Positions 1-9,065 of a stretch of 18,747 nucleotides of DNA are shown in pieces. The stretch spans positions 3,732-22,478 of the forward strand of contig JAUNBY010000010.1 in the NCBI GenBank assembly GCA_030526935.1. The letters are read 5' to 3'. The notes beneath the pieces were generated by a model. It was not told the DNA's origin. It searched no databases and saw nothing but the letters and a program-made list of their open reading frames with translations. The position numbers and the translations under genes were made by a program. Source of the stretch: Clostridia bacterium. Its GTDB lineage: Bacteria; Bacillota; Clostridia; Christensenellales; Aristaeellaceae. How positions within the stretch are numbered: the first letter of the stretch is position 1; each line of letters opens with the position of its first letter.

Positions 1-3000
1 GGTACTCTCACGGACAGCATGTATGAGCTCGTCGCGCTGATTTACCCGCACAACGGATTGATACACTATTATTCGCAAGGCCCGCTTAAGTCCCTGGGTG
101 TCAACTCGGAAAAGGACTATTATATAGACAGCGGCAAGTTGGCGGGGCGCTTCATCGCGCCGGAATATCGCGAAAAGGCCGCCAAAATGCTCGCGTTCGA
201 AAATATCATTAGCCGCCTCGACGAAGCGGGCGAGTATTCGCTCATACTTCCAGTTGAGTATAATGAAAAGCGTTTCTGGAAGAAATGGGGCTTTTACTGG
301 CTGAGCGAAGACAAAAGCGCCATAATCATGATATGCTCCGACGTGACCAATTTGGAGGATCTGAGGAACCTAAACGCGGATATGAGATTCGCTTTGCAAA
401 CCACCGGCATTATAATCTGCCATTACGACGTGAAAAAACGCACGTTGACATTGCCGGACGCCTACGCGGTTTCCGTAGGACTTCCCAACGTCATAGAAGA
501 CGTGCCTTACGCCGCCGCTAACGTCGCAGAAAGATACAAGGACGATTATATCAAGTTTTATGAGCGCATACTCGCGGGCGAGGAGCAGGGAGAAAGCACG
601 ATTCAATTCGCGTTGGCGAACGGGCGAACCAGATGGGGACTGTGTTCCTTCCGTACCGTCTTTGACGACGACGGCGCGCCGAAAAGCGCGGTAGTTACCA
701 TCAGCGATATAACCAAGCAGAGAGAACGCGATATCGAAAACCAGCGCAATCGCATACTGGCGGAGCAAAACGGCATCGCCATCGTCGATTATGACTTCAT
801 CAACGATGTACTGTACTTTGAGGGTAGCCGCGCGGATAAAGGATATGTGAAAAAAGCGTTGCCCGGGTATTACGACTATATCGGCTCCGCCGTGGACGCG
901 ACGCCGGAAGGCGCGCAAGCTATACGCGCCATGCTCCGGGAGGCGGTAAAGCGCCCCACAAATGGTACGCTTGATTTTACGGCGAATGTCTGGGCTACGG
1001 GCTACCGCTGGGTGCGGCTTGACTACTCCACGCTCGCCGACGAATCCGGCAAGGTCTATCGCCTTCTCGGACAGGTGCGCGACATTCAAAAGGAACACGA
1101 ACGCGATGAACTGCTCGCGAAGCTGGGCAAGCGGATAGGGGATAATTTCCCGGTATACACCTATGATCCAACGCTGCTTTCGCAGATATTCCAGTTCTTA
1201 TACGGCACCTCCGACATGGACGACGCCATCAATCGTGTGCTCGCGCTTTTGGGCGAATACTATCACGCGAGCCGCGCCTATATCTGCGAGGATGACGACA
1301 CGCATTCCATCTCCCGAAATACCTTTGAATGGTGCGCCGAGGGGATAGAGTCTCAGAAGGACAAGCTTCAAAACGTCTCTTATGACGAAAATCTGCACGG
1401 TGAATACGCCGGGCTGTTCGGCGAGGACAACATCTGCGTATGTCCGGATATAAGTCTGCTTCCGGACGCGGTCAGAAAGCACCTTGAGGCTCAGGGCGTC
1501 AAGGGAATCGTTATGTGCAATATCCTCGATAACGGCAGAGCGTTCGGCATGGTGGGCTTCGACGACTGCACGGGAAATATGGCCTGGACGGATGAGCAGA
1601 CCGGAACGCTTGCGCTCGCTTCGATAATACTCGGCACTTTCCTCATAAAGCGCCGCCAGCAGGAAAACGCGGTACTGTCGGGGGACTTTATCGCCGCGCT
1701 GGACGACAGCGCCTCCTATATCTATATCGTCCACCCGGACACCTACGAGGTCATATATTACAACCGCGCGCTTCGGGAGCGGTTCCCGGACACTCCGATT
1801 GGCTGCAGCTGTTATGAAGCGGCTATAGGACGTTTGACGCCGTGCGAAAACTGTTCCGTGCGCATATTGCAGGAAACGGGCATTTCTCAACCTGTGGAGG
1901 CGCTCAGAAAGGACGGCATATGGATGCTTTCTCAGGCGAGTCGCATCCACTGGAAGGGCTTAGACGCGTACATGGTTTCCTGCACGGATATAACGGCGCA
2001 AAAGCGTATGGAGGAAGAACTGCGGGTCAGCGGAAAGGAAAGAGAGATAGTCATCCGCCAAAGCGGAAAATATGTGTTCATATACGATATACGAACAGGC
2101 ACAGCGAACAACCTGGTTGACGCTTTTGAATTATTGCGCCTGCCCAAAGTCGTGGAGGACTATGAAAACGCGATAATACGCGATGGCGTCGTATGCCCCG
2201 AGAGCGTCGAGACCTGCCGCGCGTTTTTCCGAGATATACGAAACGGCAAGCCGTCGGACTGCATAGAACTGCGTTTGCGCAACAGCGACAATAGAAAACG
2301 CTGGTATCGCGTGGACAGCACGACCGTATTCAAGGACGGGGAACCGGATCACGCGGTCATTTCCTTCTACGACTGCACCGACGAGCGGGAAAGGGAACGC
2401 CTGTCGCAGGTGCAGCGTGCGCTGGCGGACGTCGTTAGCAACATATCGGGAGGCGTATACTGCTATAGCTTTGGCGATGAGACGAAGCTTGAGTATGTCA
2501 GCGACGCGCTTTGCGAGATGCTTGGCTCTAACAAAGACGAACTTTTGTACATCTTCTCCGGAGATTGCGCCGACGGCGTTTTTGAAGACGATCTGGACTT
2601 GTTCGCAAGCGTACACGAAAGGTTAAGGGAAAGTCCTCAAACCATCACCTTTGAATACCGCGTAAAACGCAAGGACGGAACGCCTTGCTGGGTATCGGAT
2701 ACCGTGCGCTCCATAAGGCGCGACGACGGTATCATGATGGCTTATGGCGCGGTTACTCAGATAGACGCGGAGCGCACGGCGCAGATGCAGTTTCGCGCGC
2801 TGACAAACTCCGTGCCCGGCGGCATTATCATGTATGAATACGCCGATAATAAGCTGTCCATGCAGTATTTTAACGACACACTGTGCCGGATAACCGGTTA
2901 CTCCAGAGAAGAGTATCAGCGCATGGCTGAGGCAGACCCTCTGGTACTGGTCTATGAAGAGGATATACCGGCGCTTTTACTTGCTCTTGAACAGATTATC

Positions 3001-5325
3001 TCAACGGGCCGTCAACTCGAGCATGAGTACCGCATAAGCACCGCCTACGGGTTTTGCTGGATACATATCACCGCCGAAATTATCGAGCGCACAGGCGATA
3101 CGTTCAAGCTCATCGCGGTGCTTATGGACGTCAGCGAGCGGAAGGAAGCGGAAGCCGCGGTGAAATTCCGCGATTACTGCCTCAATCTGGTGGATACCGC
3201 GCTTTCCGCCGGAACGATAATCAACGGCTTAGGGTTGAATGCGCCGCTATACCACGTGTCAGAAAACATAGAAAAACTGCTGGGCTATTCCGTCGAGGAA
3301 TTCAAGGCGATGTACGCCGAGCAGTACGAGCGGATCATCTACCCGGAAGATTATCCCCGCGTACTTGAACTCAATGAAAAGTACGCCCGGGAACAGCCCG
3401 CGTACTTTGAAATGGAATTTCGATTTATTCGCAAGGACGGCAGCGTTTTCTGGACGCTTGAAAGGGCAACGAAACTTGAAGACTTTCAGGGCGGAACGGC
3501 GTACCTGAGCGTGTTTGTGGATATTACCCAGCAAAAAGCCATACAGGAACAGATAAACATACAGGAGGAGTCCTATCGAATCGCCATCGCCCACGCGAAC
3601 AGCATCGTCTACCGGTTTGATATCGCGTCGAAGGCGATATACATGCCTCCCGAAGTAGCCGCTACTTACGGGCTTCCCTCGCGCATTGAGAACATACCCC
3701 ACAGCGTCGTGCAAGCCGGTTACGTAGCCCCGGAAAGCGCGGACGCCTATATAGACTTTTATCAGTCCATAGCCAGTGGCGTCGAAGGCAAGAACGTGGA
3801 GATACGCCGCCTGCTGCCGGACGGCAAGTTTCACTGGTTCAGAGGGGAATATACAATCATCGTGGGCAAGGACGGCACTCCCAAATCAGCCATCGTCACC
3901 TTTACCGATATAAACGAGCAGAAGGATAAGGACGAGGAAATCTCCGCGCTCAAGGAGAAAGAACAACTCTTAAAGGTCATAGCCCGCAACACCCAGAAGC
4001 GGATCATTATATACGATTTCGCCACGGATACATTGCGGCCCTACGACAACACCGACGAACTGTTTATAAACTCTGAAATCAAATCCTTCAGGCCACAGGA
4101 TTATTTCAGCGAAGCGATGGTCGCGCCCGAATGCATCGACGCTATGAAAACCGAGTACGCAAAGCTTCTCGCCGGCATTCCTGAGGGCGGACTCAAATGT
4201 CGCATGAGGCTTTCCGACGGCGTATGGCGCTGGTATAACGGCGCCTTCACGACCATATTCGACGCTTCGGGGAAGCCTAATTACTCCGTGTTTTCACTGG
4301 ACGACATTACGGACGCCTACGAGAAGGAACTGACGTTCCAGCGCTATCAGAATATGATGGTGGCGATGAATATCTCTCAGTCCTTCTACCTCGAATATAA
4401 TCTGACGACGAATACGCTCGAAAGCTACAGCGAAAACTCCGATATGCCAGAGTATATCAATACGGCCAAAAAAGGCTATGATGACGGCATAAGGTATATC
4501 GGGGAGAATCTGGTCTATGCCCCGGACAAGGAAGCTTATTATGAACTGATGGATATCGAGCGGGTACTGGCCTCTTTCGCGGCGGGTAACTCGCATAACA
4601 GCGCCGACATCCGTTTAAAACTGGCGCCTGACAGCGAACCTGTCTATGTGCGCATGAACTACCAGATGGTTTTGGATCCGCATACGAGCGATAAGCGCAT
4701 ATTGTTCATCTGCCGGTTTGTTGACGAAGAAGTACGGGAGCAAATGGAACTGAAGAATCGCGCTCAAATCGATCCCGTTACCAACCTGTACAACCGCGCC
4801 ACATTCATAGAAATGGTTCAGGAGCGGATAGCGCGGGCGACGGACGACCTTCTTCACGCTTTCGTCATGCTCGACGTGGATCACTTCAAGAAGGTAAACG
4901 ACACCTTCGGGCATTCCGTCGGGGACAAGGTGCTGCACGATGTGGCTTATACAATCAGATCCGTACTTTTTAAGGACGATATTGTAGGAAGACTCGGCGG
5001 AGACGAGTTCGGAATGCTCATAAGCGATTTTCCCGACATTAAGACACTGACAAAAAAGCTTGAGATCTTATGTACGGCTGTGTTCCGTGAACTGGAGGGG
5101 AAAGTCAAAATTTCAGCCAGCCTTGGCGTAGCGCTGTTGCCGAAAAACGGAACGACATTCGAAGAACTTTATGAGAAGGCGGATATCGCGCTTTATCAGG
5201 TCAAACAGAATGGACGGGATCACTTCATGTTTTATTCCGATGACATGAAGGGGACGGTTTTCAATTCCATGCTAAGCTCCATAGATGAAAACCCTGGCGA
5301 CAAAGACCGCGGCGGAACCCAGTGA
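1..5325 (+). CDS. Giant multi-PAS/GAF diguanylate cyclase (GGDEF), 5' end outside window
   Basis: Predicted cytoplasmic sensor that makes cyclic-di-GMP from two GTP. Residues are counted from the first in-window ATG (position 19), but the frame is open to base 1 and no ribosome binding site precedes that ATG, so the true start is probably upstream. About eleven PAS-type units follow each other; most end in a D-[IVC]-T-like motif (near residues 110, 232, 355, 659, 787, 916, 1039, 1170, 1298, 1430), plus a degenerate last unit at about 1440-1570. A GAF-like domain lies at about 392-545. The PAS unit at 555-660 carries Cys596, Cys598, Cys609 and Cys612. The C-terminal GGDEF domain (about 1580-1750) has the DxxT motif at Asp1585, metal-ligand Asp1619 and intact GGDEF at 1660-1664, so it should be active. 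The inhibitory I-site RxxD is replaced by FKDD. No EAL domain, receiver domain or clear membrane helix is visible. It heads a cluster with an Hpt and a hybrid kinase. Catalytic class is confident; signals are unknown. Confidence 0.9.
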   Translation, partial: GTLTDSMYELVALIYPHNGLIHYYSQGPLKSLGVNSEKDYYIDSGKLAGRFIAPEYREKAAKMLAFENIISRLDEAGEYSLILPVEYNEKRFWKKWGFYWLSEDKSAIIMICSDVTNLEDLRNLNADMRFALQTTGIIICHYDVKKRTLTLPDAYAVSVGLPNVIEDVPYAAANVAERYKDDYIKFYERILAGEEQGESTIQFALANGRTRWGLCSFRTVFDDDGAPKSAVVTISDITKQRERDIENQRNRILAEQNGIAIVDYDFINDVLYFEGSRADKGYVKKALPGYYDYIGSAVDATPEGAQAIRAMLREAVKRPTNGTLDFTANVWATGYRWVRLDYSTLADESGKVYRLLGQVRDIQKEHERDELLAKLGKRIGDNFPVYTYDPTLLSQIFQFLYGTSDMDDAINRVLALLGEYYHASRAYICEDDDTHSISRNTFEWCAEGIESQKDKLQNVSYDENLHGEYAGLFGEDNICVCPDISLLPDAVRKHLEAQGVKGIVMCNILDNGRAFGMVGFDDCTGNMAWTDEQTGTLALASIILGTFLIKRRQQENAVLSGDFIAALDDSASYIYIVHPDTYEVIYYNRALRERFPDTPIGCSCYEAAIGRLTPCENCSVRILQETGISQPVEALRKDGIWMLSQASRIHWKGLDAYMVSCTDITAQKRMEEELRVSGKEREIVIRQSGKYVFIYDIRTGTANNLVDAFELLRLPKVVEDYENAIIRDGVVCPESVETCRAFFRDIRNGKPSDCIELRLRNSDNRKRWYRVDSTTVFKDGEPDHAVISFYDCTDERERERLSQVQRALADVVSNISGGVYCYSFGDETKLEYVSDALCEMLGSNKDELLYIFSGDCADGVFEDDLDLFASVHERLRESPQTITFEYRVKRKDGTPCWVSDTVRSIRRDDGIMMAYGAVTQIDAERTAQMQFRALTNSVPGGIIMYEYADNKLSMQYFNDTLCRITGYSREEYQRMAEADPLVLVYEEDIPALLLALEQIISTGRQLEHEYRISTAYGFCWIHITAEIIERTGDTFKLIAVLMDVSERKEAEAAVKFRDYCLNLVDTALSAGTIINGLGLNAPLYHVSENIEKLLGYSVEEFKAMYAEQYERIIYPEDYPRVLELNEKYAREQPAYFEMEFRFIRKDGSVFWTLERATKLEDFQGGTAYLSVFVDITQQKAIQEQINIQEESYRIAIAHANSIVYRFDIASKAIYMPPEVAATYGLPSRIENIPHSVVQAGYVAPESADAYIDFYQSIASGVEGKNVEIRRLLPDGKFHWFRGEYTIIVGKDGTPKSAIVTFTDINEQKDKDEEISALKEKEQLLKVIARNTQKRIIIYDFATDTLRPYDNTDELFINSEIKSFRPQDYFSEAMVAPECIDAMKTEYAKLLAGIPEGGLKCRMRLSDGVWRWYNGAFTTIFDASGKPNYSVFSLDDITDAYEKELTFQRYQNMMVAMNISQSFYLEYNLTTNTLESYSENSDMPEYINTAKKGYDDGIRYIGENLVYAPDKEAYYELMDIERVLASFAAGNSHNSADIRLKLAPDSEPVYVRMNYQMVLDPHTSDKRILFICRFVDEEVREQMELKNRAQIDPVTNLYNRATFIEMVQERIARATDDLLHAFVMLDVDHFKKVNDTFGHSVGDKVLHDVAYTIRSVLFKDDIVGRLGGDEFGMLISDFPDIKTLTKKLEILCTAVFRELEGKVKISASLGVALLPKNGTTFEELYEKADIALYQVKQNGRDHFMFYSDDMKGTVFNSMLSSIDENPGDKDRGGTQ

Positions 5326-5375
5326 TAGGTTGCTTAAATCGCGAGGAGCGCGCACTGCCGGAAAATACAGAATAT

Positions 5376-5381
5376 AAAGGA
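5376..5381 (+). promoter_or_regulatory. Ribosome binding site fixing the Hpt start
   Basis: AAAGGA lies 6 nt before the ATG at 5388. It favours that ATG (or the adjacent one at 5391) over the GTG at 5322, which overlaps the cyclase stop codon but has no Shine-Dalgarno sequence. Confidence 0.6.
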
Positions 5382-5387
5382 CAGAAC

Positions 5388-5750
5388 ATGATGAACATAG
5401 CGAGATTGGAACAGGCCGGAGTTAATTATCACAAGGGGGTGAACAGATTCCTGGGCGACGCGGAGCTTTATGAACTGGTGCTTATGTCTTTCCTGGACAG
5501 CGATATTTTGGCGCGGTCGGAAGACGCCTATAATTCCCGGGACTATAAAAAGCTGTTCGAATGCGTTCATGAGATGAAGGGCGCGAGCGGAAACGCGGAT
5601 ATGGAGGCGTTGTACCGTATATCCTGTACGCTTACGGAGACACTCAGAAACGGGAATCCAGACGCCGCGCAGACGGACGTCCAATTCAGCCAGTTTCGAG
5701 ATACCTATAAAGCGACTATGCAGGCGATAAGGGAAGCCTGTGATAAGTGA
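5388..5750 (+). CDS. Free-standing histidine phosphotransfer (Hpt) domain protein
   Basis: A 120-residue protein that is essentially one Hpt four-helix bundle. The phospho-accepting histidine is His61 in the motif HEMKGASGNADM, matching the Hpt pattern H-x-[LM]-K-G-[AS]. It should shuttle a phosphoryl group between receiver domains in the cytoplasm. The start chosen is the ATG at 5388, supported by an AAAGGA site; an in-frame GTG at 5322 would add 22 residues with no family resemblance. It lies 62 bp after the cyclase gene and 48 bp before the hybrid kinase gene, so the three are probably co-transcribed. The downstream kinase ends in receiver domains and has no Hpt domain of its own, so this protein is its natural partner. 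The next receiver in the chain is not encoded in the window. Sequence outside the His motif is ordinary for small Hpt proteins and gives no further specificity. Confidence 0.85.
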   Translation: MMNIARLEQAGVNYHKGVNRFLGDAELYELVLMSFLDSDILARSEDAYNSRDYKKLFECVHEMKGASGNADMEALYRISCTLTETLRNGNPDAAQTDVQFSQFRDTYKATMQAIREACDK

Positions 5751-5786
5751 CAGGCGCCCGCGGCATTCCTCAACGAAAATGGAGCT

Positions 5787-5792
5787 AAGGAG
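5787..5792 (+). promoter_or_regulatory. Ribosome binding site of the hybrid kinase
   Basis: AAGGAG with a 6-nt spacer before ATG 5799. It supports the start that supplies the signal peptide. It is stronger than the site in front of the Hpt gene. Confidence 0.65.
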
Positions 5793-5798
5793 AAACTC

Positions 5799-8700
5799 AT
5801 GATAATCAACAAAAAAACCGTCGCCGCGCGTGCCGCATGTAAAGGGCAAGTAAGCGCGTCGAGGTTTATATGTATGTTGGCCGTCGCGTTGACGGTTTGC
5901 CTTTTGCCGCACTTTGCCGCGCTCGCAAAAGAATACGAATCGCCGCGCACGATCCGCGTGGGCTTCTTCGCCTTTGAGGGATACCATATGATCGACGAGG
6001 ATGGAAACCGCTCCGGTTACGGATACGAGATTTTGCAACACATGAGCTCGCACGCCAACTGGGTATACGAATATGTGGGGTATGACAAGAACTGGAGCCA
6101 GATGCTGGACATGCTCGAGAATGGCGAGATAGACCTGCTCTCAAGCGCGCAGAAAACGGAAGAACGCCTGGAACGCTTCGACTTCTGTGACGAACCCCTG
6201 GGCTACTCCGCCACTATCGTGACGGCTCGAGCCGGCGATACCGACTATCTTTACGGCGACTATGAAAACTGGAACGGTATACGAGTGGGCATGCTCGAGG
6301 ACAACAGCCGCAACGACAGCTTTTCCAGATTCGCGGCGGAAAACGGGTTTTCCTATACGGGCGTTATATATAATAGCCAGTCCGAACTGGCGGAAGCTCT
6401 GCAAGTCGGAACCGACATAGACGTGATCGTCTCAAGCAATCTGCGCGCTATTGACAACGAATGGATTCTGGCCGAATTTGACACTTCGCTCTTTTATATC
6501 ATGGTCAGAAAGGGCAATACGCAGCTTCTTGACGAGATAAACGAAGTGCTTGAGTTGACGGTCGCCTCCGAGCCTGGCATACGCACGGCTATCTGGAATA
6601 AATACTACTCCGCGTCCGAAGGCGGCGAAGTGTCCTTTACGGCCGACGAGCGGGAATATATTCAATCGAAAAGAGAAACCGTGTTTACCGCCGCCATCAA
6701 CCCTGACCGCGCGCCGTTATCATATTATAGCAACGGTGAACTGCGGGGAATTATACCCCAGATCGCGGATGAAATCATAGCCAGAAGCGGGCTGAATATT
6801 CAAATAATCGTGACAAAGACCCGACAGGAATACGACGCGCTTGTACAATCCTCCGAGGTGGACATTCTCCTGGATTTCAGGTATGATTTCTCATGGGCGG
6901 AGGACAATAACTTCAAGCTTACGCGCTCCTACCTTTCAGAAACAGTATCGCGCCTGACCAGAGAGGACGTCGACTCGATCGATACTGCCGCCGTCATAAG
7001 CGGCTCGGATATAGCGGATAAATACGCGCGGACTTTAAGCGAGAGATATAGCGTCGTTTATTATGATTCAGTGGATGAATTGGTTCAGGCGGTCATCAGC
7101 GGCGAGGTGGATTCGGGCTATCTCTATACCCGCGTCGCCGAACTTGCGATCAATCAGGACGTCAGAAACTGCCTGGCAGCGGAAACAATCTACAGCTACG
7201 ACATGGACTTTGCCATAGCCGTAGCCAACAAATATAACAACCTCCTGCTGTCCGTATTGGATCGCTCCATAGCCAGCATAAGCAATAATGACATCGCCGA
7301 TATTGTGGAAGAGAATACCGACTACACCGGTCAGACGGTTTCGCTTGTCAGATATATCTACAGAAATCCGCTGTTCCTGGTCGTGATACTGGCGATTGTG
7401 TTTGCGGCGATATTGTTGGCGATACTGCTTGGAATATCTCGCAACAGGCGCCAGCGGGAGGCGGCGCACACGAGGGAGATTGAGCGGAAAAACGAAATGC
7501 TCGCAGAATCTCTTTCCGAGACCGAAAGGGCCAACGCCGCCAAGAGTCAGTTTCTTTCCAGAGTATCCCACGAGATGCGCACGCCGCTGAACGCCATCAT
7601 AGGCTTCATGACGCTCGCCAGGGATACGGGAGAGGACGCGCCCGCTACGCAGAAATACATCGATAATTCCCAAATCGCCGCGAAGCAGTTGCTCGGTATC
7701 ATAAACAATGTGCTGGACGTGTCGGCAATCGAGTCCGGCAAACTGAAGATCGCTTACGATTCCTTTAACTTTAAACACATGATCGACTCGATAGACGCAA
7801 TATACCGCGATTTGTGCAAACAAAAGGGCATCGAGTTCGAAACAAGGCTTATGACCGCCGTGGATGAAGTATTTATAGGAGATCAGCTTCGCATCAACCA
7901 GATTCTCATCAACCTTCTCGGAAACGCGCTGAAGTTCACCGACAAAGGCCATATATGGCTTAGTATCGGGCAGCGAAAAGCCCACGAACAGGTGTTTATA
8001 CACTTTGAGATCGCCGATACCGGATGCGGCATGTCCGAAGATCTGCTTACAAGGCTTTTCCGTCCGTTTGAGCAGGAAAGCGCCGCCACCGCGCAGCGCT
8101 ATGGGGGCAGCGGGCTTGGCCTGTCCATCGTCAAGAACCTGGTGACGATAATGAACGGAGCCATAGAGGTGACGAGCGTACAGGGCGAAGGCACGACGTT
8201 TCGTTTGGACATTCCCCTTACGCCTTGCGCGGCGGATAAAAAGCCGCATCTTTATGACGCGGAAAACCTGCGCGTGCTGATCGTGGACGATGAGGAGTCT
8301 CAGCGCGATTATATCGCTTCGCTATTCGAGAGGATTCACGTAAATCATACATGCGTCTCCTCCGGTGAGGCCGCGATTGCCGGTATCGATTCGGCTTTCA
8401 GGCAGGGCCATCCTTACCGGATGTGCATCGTCGACTGGAATATGCCGGAAATGAACGGAACGGAAGTAACGCGAAAAATACGCGAGAAATTCGGACGCGA
8501 AATGATCGTCATAGTCGTATCCGCCTACGACCAAAACCGGATAGAACCAACCGCGAAGGAAGCCGGAGCCGATATGTTCATCGCGAAGCCCATATTTCAA
8601 TCGGCGCTTGTCGATCTGCTGACATCTTTAGCGGGAAACAGCATTGCGGAAACCTCCGCGCATGGCTTATCTCAAATGGAGCTCACCGGTCGCAAGGTTC

Positions 8701-9065
8701 TTCTCGTAGAGGATAACCATATGAACAGAATCGTCGCCGCGGGAATGCTCAAAAAGCTCGGTGTAATATGCGATGAAGCCTTTGACGGACGGCAAGCGGT
8801 TGAACGCTTTTGCGAATGCGAACCCTCGACTTATGACGCCATTCTTATGGATATCCAGATGCCCGTTATGGACGGCATGGAAGCAACCAGAAAAATTCGC
8901 GCGTCGTCGCACCCGGAAGCGACAACCATCCCCATCATCGCTGTAACCGCAAACGCCCTTACCGACGACGTGGCGAAAATACTCGCCTGCGGCATGAACG
9001 CGCATATCGCCAAGCCCTTAAGCATAGTCGAACTGGGACGCACGCTGTCGAAAGCGATTCTTTAG
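5799..9065 (+). CDS. Hybrid histidine kinase, tandem SBP_bac_3 sensors and two receiver domains
   Basis: Membrane sensor kinase of 1088 residues. A signal sequence or N-terminal anchor spans residues 22-43 (hydrophobic core, then ALA-K). Two extracytoplasmic solute-binding-protein family 3 modules follow. The first (about 50-270) keeps the DLL...TEER signature typical of amino-acid-binding relatives. The second (about 280-505) is divergent and lacks it. A membrane helix lies at 524-546, then a short coiled coil, HisKA (about 580-645; phospho-His591 in SHEMRTPLN), and HATPase (about 690-808; N-box Asn705/Asn709, DTGCG at 740-744, GGSGLGL at 769-775). Receiver 1 (about 825-945) has Asp830/Asp831, phospho-Asp879 and Lys930. 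Receiver 2 (about 966-1088) has Glu971/Asp972, phospho-Asp1018 and Lys1072. All catalytic residues look intact. The layout resembles BvgS/EvgS-type kinases, but with no PAS domain after the membrane, two receivers and the Hpt encoded separately by the gene upstream. The ligand is unknown; an amino acid is a guess from the family. Confidence 0.92.
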   Translation: MIINKKTVAARAACKGQVSASRFICMLAVALTVCLLPHFAALAKEYESPRTIRVGFFAFEGYHMIDEDGNRSGYGYEILQHMSSHANWVYEYVGYDKNWSQMLDMLENGEIDLLSSAQKTEERLERFDFCDEPLGYSATIVTARAGDTDYLYGDYENWNGIRVGMLEDNSRNDSFSRFAAENGFSYTGVIYNSQSELAEALQVGTDIDVIVSSNLRAIDNEWILAEFDTSLFYIMVRKGNTQLLDEINEVLELTVASEPGIRTAIWNKYYSASEGGEVSFTADEREYIQSKRETVFTAAINPDRAPLSYYSNGELRGIIPQIADEIIARSGLNIQIIVTKTRQEYDALVQSSEVDILLDFRYDFSWAEDNNFKLTRSYLSETVSRLTREDVDSIDTAAVISGSDIADKYARTLSERYSVVYYDSVDELVQAVISGEVDSGYLYTRVAELAINQDVRNCLAAETIYSYDMDFAIAVANKYNNLLLSVLDRSIASISNNDIADIVEENTDYTGQTVSLVRYIYRNPLFLVVILAIVFAAILLAILLGISRNRRQREAAHTREIERKNEMLAESLSETERANAAKSQFLSRVSHEMRTPLNAIIGFMTLARDTGEDAPATQKYIDNSQIAAKQLLGIINNVLDVSAIESGKLKIAYDSFNFKHMIDSIDAIYRDLCKQKGIEFETRLMTAVDEVFIGDQLRINQILINLLGNALKFTDKGHIWLSIGQRKAHEQVFIHFEIADTGCGMSEDLLTRLFRPFEQESAATAQRYGGSGLGLSIVKNLVTIMNGAIEVTSVQGEGTTFRLDIPLTPCAADKKPHLYDAENLRVLIVDDEESQRDYIASLFERIHVNHTCVSSGEAAIAGIDSAFRQGHPYRMCIVDWNMPEMNGTEVTRKIREKFGREMIVIVVSAYDQNRIEPTAKEAGADMFIAKPIFQSALVDLLTSLAGNSIAETSAHGLSQMELTGRKVLLVEDNHMNRIVAAGMLKKLGVICDEAFDGRQAVERFCECEPSTYDAILMDIQMPVMDGMEATRKIRASSHPEATTIPIIAVTANALTDDVAKILACGMNAHIAKPLSIVELGRTLSKAIL

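Noticed and set aside
19..21. ATG at 19 as the true start of the giant cyclase
   Set aside because: No ribosome binding site in bases 1-18 and the frame is open to the edge; the first PAS-like unit seems to begin at or before this point.
370..2616. Several - strand open frames opposite the PAS array
   Set aside because: All lie antisense to the cyclase reading frame, which has clear domain content throughout.
5322..5387. GTG start giving a longer Hpt protein that overlaps the cyclase stop
   Set aside because: No Shine-Dalgarno in front of GTG 5322; an AAAGGA site points to ATG 5388, and the added 22 residues have no family resemblance.
7068..8249. Long open frame on the - strand (393 codons) opposite the hybrid kinase
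   Set aside because: Entirely antisense to well-supported HisKA/HATPase and sensor coding sequence; no recognisable family features and no ribosome binding site.
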